37,278 bases of DNA from assembly GCA_046289975.1 (NCBI GenBank), contig JBKBUQ010000012.1, positions 1 to 37,278 on the forward strand. Direction: 5' to 3'. This document shows, piece after piece, positions 32,392 to 37,278 of the stretch. Every line of letters starts with the position of its first letter. Within the stretch, counting starts at the first letter, position 1. The position numbers were made by a program, and so were the translations under genes. This stretch comes from UBA2798 sp046289975 (GTDB lineage: Bacteria > Bacteroidota > Bacteroidia > Flavobacteriales_D > UBA2798). Below the pieces are notes generated by a model. That model worked only from the letters and a program-made list of their open reading frames with translations, was not told the origin of the DNA and did no database searches.

Positions 32392-33492
32392 ATGAGAACA
32401 TTTTTTGCCTTTTTGCTTGTTGCGTTGGTCGGACAAGTCCACAGTGCCGGTGACACCTTGCGTAGTTATCGTGTGAATGATTTTTTCCGACCGCTACCTG
32501 AGTTGGATCAGCATGTGGAAGAAGTTTTTCTGCGTCTAAGCGATGAACAACGCGTTGCACAAATGATTATGCCTGCTGCAGGTAAACTCGGTAAATCGAC
32601 AGCACATGTGCAACGACTCATCCGCGAGGGGAAAATAGGAGGTGCTATTTTGCTGAATGGTACCAAAACGGAATTCACCAATTTCTCCCGTCAATTTGAT
32701 AGTGTTTCCGTCGCGAACGGACACCCGCGTTTGCTGTATTCGGCCGATGCAGAGCTGAGCCTGATCAATATGAAGATCAAGGAAACACAAAAAGTAAAAT
32801 ACGCCAACAAGATCCGTTCATTCGATGTGCTGAGAAAGGAAACTGAAAAGATTTGTGCCGAACTGAATGCAATGGGCGTGCAGTGGAATTTTGCACCTGT
32901 GGTCGATCTTTCACCAAATTCTACTGTAAGTTTTCGGAGTTTCGGATTGAATAAGGATACCATCATTCAGTTTTCGAATGAATTCATCCGTATCTCTCAG
33001 GCAAGAAATATTATCGCCACTGCAAAGCATTTTCCCGGACATGGATACGTGGTGGGTGATACGCATAAACAACTGGTGTTTATCGATGGAGAAATGAAAG
33101 AGGTGGATGTATACAAGCCACTCATCAGAGACAGTGTATTGTCGATCATGATCGGACACATCGCTGTAAAAAACAATAAGAAGTACGACACCGATGGATT
33201 GCCATCAACAGTAAGCCGGAAAATTGTAACCGGATTATTGCGTGAGGAAATGGGTTTCCGCGGATTGATCGTTACGGACGCGATGGGAATGGGAGGAGTG
33301 GTGAATGTGCCGCAATCTGGATTGAAAGCAGCCAAAGCAGGTTGTGATGTAATTCTAATGCCGCGTGATGAAGATGCTGTGCATGCAGATATTTTGGCAG
33401 AGATAAAAAAGGATGAAGTCTTCCGCGATCAGGTGTATGAAAGTGTGAAGCGAATCATCCGAATCAAAATAATTTTAGGCATCCTCTCATGA
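32392..33492 (+). CDS. Glycoside hydrolase family 3, NagZ-like beta-N-acetylhexosaminidase
   Basis: A 366-residue GH3 N-terminal-domain enzyme with a signal peptide (AFLLVALVGQVHSAG), so it acts outside the cytoplasm. The acid/base dyad motif is KHFPGHG...GDTH, as in NagZ, and the nucleophile is Asp296 in GLIVTDAMGMGG. There is no C-terminal GH3 domain, matching one-domain NagZ-type enzymes that release GlcNAc from peptidoglycan fragments. Substrate is inferred. With NamZ in the same region it could degrade glycan chains from the end. It starts 30 nt after the PlsC-like gene and overlaps the next gene by 4 nt, so the genes are probably cotranscribed. Confidence 0.85.
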   Translation: MRTFFAFLLVALVGQVHSAGDTLRSYRVNDFFRPLPELDQHVEEVFLRLSDEQRVAQMIMPAAGKLGKSTAHVQRLIREGKIGGAILLNGTKTEFTNFSRQFDSVSVANGHPRLLYSADAELSLINMKIKETQKVKYANKIRSFDVLRKETEKICAELNAMGVQWNFAPVVDLSPNSTVSFRSFGLNKDTIIQFSNEFIRISQARNIIATAKHFPGHGYVVGDTHKQLVFIDGEMKEVDVYKPLIRDSVLSIMIGHIAVKNNKKYDTDGLPSTVSRKIVTGLLREEMGFRGLIVTDAMGMGGVVNVPQSGLKAAKAGCDVILMPRDEDAVHADILAEIKKDEVFRDQVYESVKRIIRIKIILGILS

Positions 33493-34388
33493 TGCACTAT
33501 TTTTCAATAGCATTCGCTTTCCTCATGATGAAATCATCATACGAAGCACAAACTTCTACTGCACAATCTGCGATTGATGTGAAGGCGGTCATAGAGCAAT
33601 TATTTGCCGGAATGCGAAACGGTGATAGCAGTCTGGTCCGACAAGTCTTTCATGTATCCGCGCGTTTGCAGAGCGTGGTGGAACAAAAAGGAATTCCTCA
33701 ACTGGCAACAGAGTCGGTTGATGAATTTGTAAAGGCAGTAGGAACACCACATCCTGAGATCTGGGATGAGCAGATCCGCAGCTGGAAAATTGATATCGAC
33801 GGTGATCTTGCTTCGGTATGGACCGATTATGAATTTTACCTGGGCAAAAAATATTTGCATTGCGGTGTAAATGCCTTTCATCTGTTTAAAACAGCAATGG
33901 GTTGGAAGATCACACAAATAACCGACACACGAAAAAGGGAATGTCAGCAATCGGATAAAGGGATTTCAATTACTGAAAAAGTAAAGCCATTCGAATTGGA
34001 GATCAATAAGGTGATGGATGAATGGCACATGGCTGCAGGAAAAGGCGATGAAGATGTTTTTTTCGGTACGATGGCAGACGATTTTATTTACCTCGGTACG
34101 GATAAAACTGAACGCTGGACGAAAACTGCATTTTGGGATTTTGCAAAAAAGTATTTTGAGCGTAAGGAAGGAGCATGGAAATTTAAACCGTTGTCGCGCA
34201 ACATTTATTTCACCGATGATTTGTCGTACGCCTGGTTCGAAGAACATCTCGATACCTGGATGGGAGTGTGCCGTGGTAGCGGTGTATTGCGATTCTCAGA
34301 GGGGAAGTGGACGCTAAAGCATTATAATTTGTCGGTTACGATCAATAACGACAAGGTGCAGGAGTTTATTAAGCTGAAGCCGAATTAG
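33489..34388 (+). CDS. Exported protein with two tandem NTF2-like (SnoaL/DUF4440) domains
   Basis: A 299-residue protein with a signal peptide-like start (YFSIAFAFLMMKSSYEAQ). Two domains of about 120 residues each share the cone-shaped NTF2 layout. Domain 1 (about 27-155) has VIEQLFAGMRNGDSSLVRQV and ends FHLFKTAMGWKITQITDTR. Domain 2 (about 170-295) has WHMAAGKGDEDVFFGTMADD and ends LRFSEGKWTLKHYNLSVTI. Such domains bind small ligands or act as simple enzymes, and no catalytic residue set is evident. The start overlaps the GH3 gene by 4 nt (ATGA), and it is the last gene of the pheT-plsC-GH3 group. Confidence 0.75.
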   Translation: MMHYFSIAFAFLMMKSSYEAQTSTAQSAIDVKAVIEQLFAGMRNGDSSLVRQVFHVSARLQSVVEQKGIPQLATESVDEFVKAVGTPHPEIWDEQIRSWKIDIDGDLASVWTDYEFYLGKKYLHCGVNAFHLFKTAMGWKITQITDTRKRECQQSDKGISITEKVKPFELEINKVMDEWHMAAGKGDEDVFFGTMADDFIYLGTDKTERWTKTAFWDFAKKYFERKEGAWKFKPLSRNIYFTDDLSYAWFEEHLDTWMGVCRGSGVLRFSEGKWTLKHYNLSVTINNDKVQEFIKLKPN

Positions 34389-34403
34389 GGTTTCACAGAT
34401 GGG

Positions 34404-34426
34404 CACTTGCATGCTCAGTGCAAGTG
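34404..34426 (+). other. Hairpin downstream of the NTF2-like gene
   Basis: Inverted repeat CACTTGCA / TGCAAGTG (8 bp, perfect) with a 7-nt loop, 15 nt past the stop at 34388. It is not followed by a T run, so it could be a weak terminator or an RNA 3'-end structure. The remaining sequence up to 34622 holds only short competing inverted repeats. Confidence 0.45.
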
Positions 34427-34585
34427 GATGGAGGGTAGGCCTTTTACAGATGAATGAAAGGATGGATTTGTCAAGCCTTATTTACCAAATTCAATTAATA
34501 AATCGATCTGAAGCCGCACCTTATTTAGCTACATCCAAAAACAGAAGATATTCTCTTCACTCTTTCCTTCCATACTTCTCGCCTT

Positions 34586-34616
34586 CAGTAGATACCTACC
34601 TGCCTACTGTGAGGCA
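34586..34616. other. Overlapping short inverted repeats beyond the TonB-receptor stop
   Basis: CAGTAG / CTACTG (34586-34591 with 34604-34609) and TGCCT / AGGCA (34601-34605 with 34612-34616) overlap, so only one can form at a time. They lie just after the minus-strand receptor stop. They may help end its transcript, but no T tract follows. Confidence 0.25.
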
Positions 34617-34621
34617 AGCAA

Positions 34622-37048
34622 TCAATTCCCCTGTTTGATCCTGTCCAGTTCGTCTTTTGCTCCGCTTTCTTTTCGCTGATTCTGAATCTTTGCGTTTCCG
34701 AATTTGTAGCTAAAAGATAAAGTAAATACCCTCGAATCGCTCCAGGCTTCCATATTGATGTCCATATTATTAAAGAACACCGTTCCGCGGAATCTGCTTT
34801 TCCAAAATAGATCGCCCGCACTGAATTTAATGGTGCCTTTTTCTTTCATGATTTTTTTCTGTACTCCAAGACTGATACTTGACATGGGTTTCATAATGAA
34901 TACACCATAAACTTGTTTCGACATGTAAAAGGCACTCAGCTCAGCGCTCCATCCTTTGCTAAAAGTGAACTGATTTGTCGAATTGATCATCCATGACCAC
35001 ATGCCAACATCGAAACTCTGACCCGAAATTTTTCCGTTGTACTGGTTATGATAGGCGGTAATAAAATTCATGCTCATCCACCATTTGGAAATCGGGATGG
35101 GTAGCATGGAGGAGATGGTCCAGTTTTCGAGCGAATTCAGGTTTTCGTTTGTTGCAAATGTTGTTCGTGTGGAATCGACCTGCGAGGTGACTTGCGTAAT
35201 TACTCCTGTAGTGTGCGAATAGCCAACAGTTGTGGTAAGGAAGCCCATGAAGGTATGTCCAACTTCGAAGGCATTGGTAAATTGTGGTTGCAGCAAGGTG
35301 TTTCCACGCATGTAAGTGTAGGGATCGAGGAAATAAAGAAAAGGATTCAGATCGCGGTAACTCGGACGATCGATGCGACGGGAATAGCTAAAGTTAATTT
35401 CGTTTTTCTTGTTGATGGTATAACTCATTGCTCCGCTTGGAAAAAGTTGTGTGTAATTCCTGGTAAATACGGAATCAATAGTAATCTGTTCTCCCCGTGC
35501 GCGTGTATTTTCCACCCGTAAACCAAATTGCAATCCTATTTTGTCGCTCAGTTGGTATTGTCCGTTTACATATGCGGCGTTGATGTTTTCTGTATATTTA
35601 AAATGATTCGTTTTTGTGGTGTCGACATATTCTGTTCCGTTTTCTACGATCCAGTAACGGGCGTTATTGTCGGTGCTGACGAAACTTGATTTTAATCCGG
35701 TTTCAAGTCGTAGTTTTTTATTGATGGATTTTACATAATCGGCTTTCGCGCTTTTGATGTCAACTTTCCCAGGTAATTCACTACGGAGTATGAGTGGAAT
35801 ACCAAACGGAGTACCGCCGGCATCGAAGTAATCGGTCACAAAAAACTGTGGATTGCTCTGATCGAAAATGGCGTAATCGAGATTGACTTTTAGTTCACCT
35901 CCTGTTGTATCGGTAACCCAACGGTAATTGATGTTGCCGTTGAAATTACTCCATTTTTCACTGTTCTTTCCATTCGTTTGAGAGGAAGAAAGTGGTCCTC
36001 CGATGGCATCAGTGATAAATGTATTGTTTGTGTTGCGATCACCTCCGGCGGTTTGCATGGCATTTACAAAAAATCCGATGGTGTGGTTTTTATGCGGATA
36101 AAAATCCACTCCGAATTTTCCGCTGTGCGACTGACTCGTGTCTTTTCCTTGGGAGGATTGTTTGAAAATACTTTCTACCTGTTCGTTCTCACGAAATTTC
36201 CGGGAGAGATCGAACCAATTGGCGGAGTTTCTTCTGCCGTAATTGTACGATCCGAAAAAATTCCATTTTTCAGTGCGGTGGTTGAGATTGAAACCTGCAT
36301 TTTCTCTGTCGTAAAAACCCTGTGTGTAGGAAACGTAAACGGATCCATTGCTGCCTAGCATTTTATTTTTCTTTAGCACTATATTGATCACGCCTCCTTG
36401 TCCGGAAGCATCGTAGCGGGCCGAAGGATTGGTAATGATCTCGATGCGCTCAACCTGGTCGGCCGGTAAATTGGATAGCATGGTAGAGACATCCTGACTC
36501 GATAGGTAAGTTGGTTTACCATCAATCATGATGGTAAGTCCCGATTTTCCCTTGAGTGAAATGTTTCCGTCTTTATCTATCATCACCCCGGGTGATCTGC
36601 GCAAAACTTCAAGGGCAGTATTTCCTGCAGATACGATGGAGTTTTCTACGTTCACAATGGTCATGTCGAACCTGCGTTCTATAAATGGTTTTTGTGCAAC
36701 AACAGTAATTTCTTCGAGTGATTCCGAACTTTCTTTAAGAACAATTTTTTCAAGCGATTTCGTTTCCCCTTCTGCAAGTTCCAATGGACCAAAATAACTT
36801 TTCGTATAGCCAATGGATGAAATAAGCACCAGAAAATCCCCGGCGTTCAGATCTTCCAGTTGAAAGTTTCCATTTTCATCGGTCGTAGTACCTTTTATCA
36901 GTGAAGAATCTTTAGCCTCCAGTAAAAGAATGTTGACAAATGGGAGCGCGGCATCTTTACTATCCGTTACAGATCCGGAAAGTGTAGCGTTTTGTGCATG
37001 TGAAAGAAACATCGCAAAACAGCCGGCAAGCAGGAAAATGAGCTTCAT
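34622..37048 (-). CDS. TonB-dependent outer-membrane receptor (carboxypeptidase-regulatory-like plus beta-barrel)
   Basis: An 808-residue protein. Signal peptide at residues 1-18 (LIFLLAGCFAMFLSHAQ). Residues about 20-105 form a carboxypeptidase D regulatory-like domain (LSGSVTDSKDAALPFVNILL ... DENGNFQLEDLNAGDFLVLI). The plug covers about 115-235 (NTALEVLRRSPGVMID, then VERIEIITNPSARYDASGQG and GVINIVLKK). A large beta-barrel follows (for example FVSTDNNARYWI, RVENTRARG and INFSYSRRIDRPSYRDLNPF). The last predicted strand is VFTLSFSYKF, after which a charged tail of about 30 residues remains, so the last residue is not aromatic. No SusD partner gene is adjacent, arguing against a classical SusCD glycan pair. 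I chose the ATG at 37046-37048. Confidence 0.9.
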   Translation of the reverse strand: MKLIFLLAGCFAMFLSHAQNATLSGSVTDSKDAALPFVNILLLEAKDSSLIKGTTTDENGNFQLEDLNAGDFLVLISSIGYTKSYFGPLELAEGETKSLEKIVLKESSESLEEITVVAQKPFIERRFDMTIVNVENSIVSAGNTALEVLRRSPGVMIDKDGNISLKGKSGLTIMIDGKPTYLSSQDVSTMLSNLPADQVERIEIITNPSARYDASGQGGVINIVLKKNKMLGSNGSVYVSYTQGFYDRENAGFNLNHRTEKWNFFGSYNYGRRNSANWFDLSRKFRENEQVESIFKQSSQGKDTSQSHSGKFGVDFYPHKNHTIGFFVNAMQTAGGDRNTNNTFITDAIGGPLSSSQTNGKNSEKWSNFNGNINYRWVTDTTGGELKVNLDYAIFDQSNPQFFVTDYFDAGGTPFGIPLILRSELPGKVDIKSAKADYVKSINKKLRLETGLKSSFVSTDNNARYWIVENGTEYVDTTKTNHFKYTENINAAYVNGQYQLSDKIGLQFGLRVENTRARGEQITIDSVFTRNYTQLFPSGAMSYTINKKNEINFSYSRRIDRPSYRDLNPFLYFLDPYTYMRGNTLLQPQFTNAFEVGHTFMGFLTTTVGYSHTTGVITQVTSQVDSTRTTFATNENLNSLENWTISSMLPIPISKWWMSMNFITAYHNQYNGKISGQSFDVGMWSWMINSTNQFTFSKGWSAELSAFYMSKQVYGVFIMKPMSSISLGVQKKIMKEKGTIKFSAGDLFWKSRFRGTVFFNNMDINMEAWSDSRVFTLSFSYKFGNAKIQNQRKESGAKDELDRIKQGN

Positions 37049-37063
37049 GGTTTGAATTTGATG

Positions 37064-37096
37064 CAAAATTATTCGCTGCAGGACGCCGGAATCAAA
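37064..37096 (-). promoter_or_regulatory. Bacteroidota-type promoter of the TonB-dependent receptor
   Basis: Minus strand: TTTG (37093-37096), 21-nt spacer, TAATTTTG (37064-37071). Both elements are perfect matches to the TTTG / TAnnTTTG consensus. The -7 box lies 15 nt before the ATG. This is the clearest promoter in the window. Confidence 0.75.
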
Positions 37097-37133
37097 AAAT
37101 GTGATGAGTGGTAGAATTTCCAATACTTCATAA

Positions 37134-37164
37134 TTCGATTGGATCTGAATTATTGCTATATTTG
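37134..37164 (+). promoter_or_regulatory. Promoter of the DUF433 gene
   Basis: TTCG (37134-37137), 19-nt spacer, TATATTTG (37157-37164; perfect TAnnTTTG). The ATG at 37170 follows after 5 nt. It diverges from the TonB-receptor promoter within a 121-nt gap. Confidence 0.55.
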
Positions 37165-37169
37165 CAAAA

Positions 37170-37278
37170 ATGAATTGGCAAGATTATATTATTTCAGATC
37201 AAGAGATTCTTTTAGGTAAACCTGTTGTAAAAGGTACACGTTTATCTGTAGAATTAATTCTTGAATTACTAGAAATGG
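37170..37278 (+). CDS. DUF433 domain protein, probable antitoxin (partial, cut by right edge)
   Basis: Thirty-six codons are visible before the window ends. The peptide starts MNWQDYIISDQEILLGKPVV and goes on KGTRLSVELILELLEM, matching the start of DUF433 proteins, which typically read I-x-x-D-P-x-I-x-x-G-K-P-x-I-x-G-T-R-I-S/T-V. DUF433 proteins (about 75 residues) are small DNA-binding-like antitoxins usually followed by a PIN-like (DUF5615) toxin gene; the partner, if present, lies outside this window. The region is more AT-rich than its neighbours. The start is fixed by a promoter whose -7 box lies 5 nt upstream. Family call is good; the toxin-antitoxin role is inferred. Confidence 0.8.
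   Translation, partial: MNWQDYIISDQEILLGKPVVKGTRLSVELILELLEM

Noticed and set aside
34399..34638. 79-residue open frame in the gap between the NTF2-like gene and the TonB receptor
   Set aside because: It runs through inverted repeats and into the receptor tail, has no promoter box or signal peptide, and its composition does not look like protein.

Overview
The window looks like a chromosomal segment of a Bacteroidota bacterium. Four things point that way: a type IX secretion (gliding-motility type) C-terminal sorting domain, a TonB-dependent receptor of the carboxypeptidase-regulatory-like plus beta-barrel type, a NamZ-type (DUF1343) lipoprotein, and promoters of the form TTTG-N19..21-TAnnTTTG in place of -35/-10 boxes. 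Shine-Dalgarno sequences are scarce. I cannot name a genus. No rRNA, tRNA, CRISPR array or insertion sequence is visible.

Layout. 1-5000: 5' part of htpG (cut by the window edge), two degenerate heptanucleotide arrays, a YopX-like gene, a seven-bladed WD40 protein and typA. 5159-8140: a large exported WD40-caspase protein, followed by a small outer-membrane barrel protein (minus). 8982-13870 (minus): a tightly packed run transcribed tktA, von Willebrand A (VWA) protein, tktB, ECF sigma factor, anti-sigma factor, Spy-like periplasmic protein, ending in a strong hairpin terminator. 14043-19472 (plus): a small secreted protein, a large type IX-exported protein with CUB-like and P domains, then ychF-tatD-tcdA. 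19476-27218: a patatin-barrel fusion (minus), an unknown exported protein (plus), and a minus-strand group of an FtsX/LolC-like permease, cystathionine beta-synthase and a BtuF-like protein. 27243-34388 (plus): namZ, then pheT-plsC-GH3-(NTF2)2. 34622-37048 (minus): a TonB-dependent receptor. 37170 to the right edge: the start of a DUF433 antitoxin-like gene.

How the genes work together. Much of the window concerns the cell envelope: export (type IX cargo), outer-membrane barrels, lipid modification (PlsC-like, patatin), lipoprotein release (LolC-like), peptidoglycan glycan breakdown (NamZ plus GH3) and an ECF/anti-sigma/Spy-like stress module. The rest is housekeeping: translation (typA, pheT, ychF, tcdA), protein folding (htpG), the pentose-phosphate pathway (split transketolase) and sulfur amino acids (CBS).

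The most unusual points are: a secreted VWA gene wedged between the two transketolase halves, with an ECF stress module downstream; a set of genes whose start codon lies only 4-6 nt after the -7 box, suggesting leaderless mRNAs; an exported WD40-caspase; and degenerate heptamer arrays upstream of htpG.
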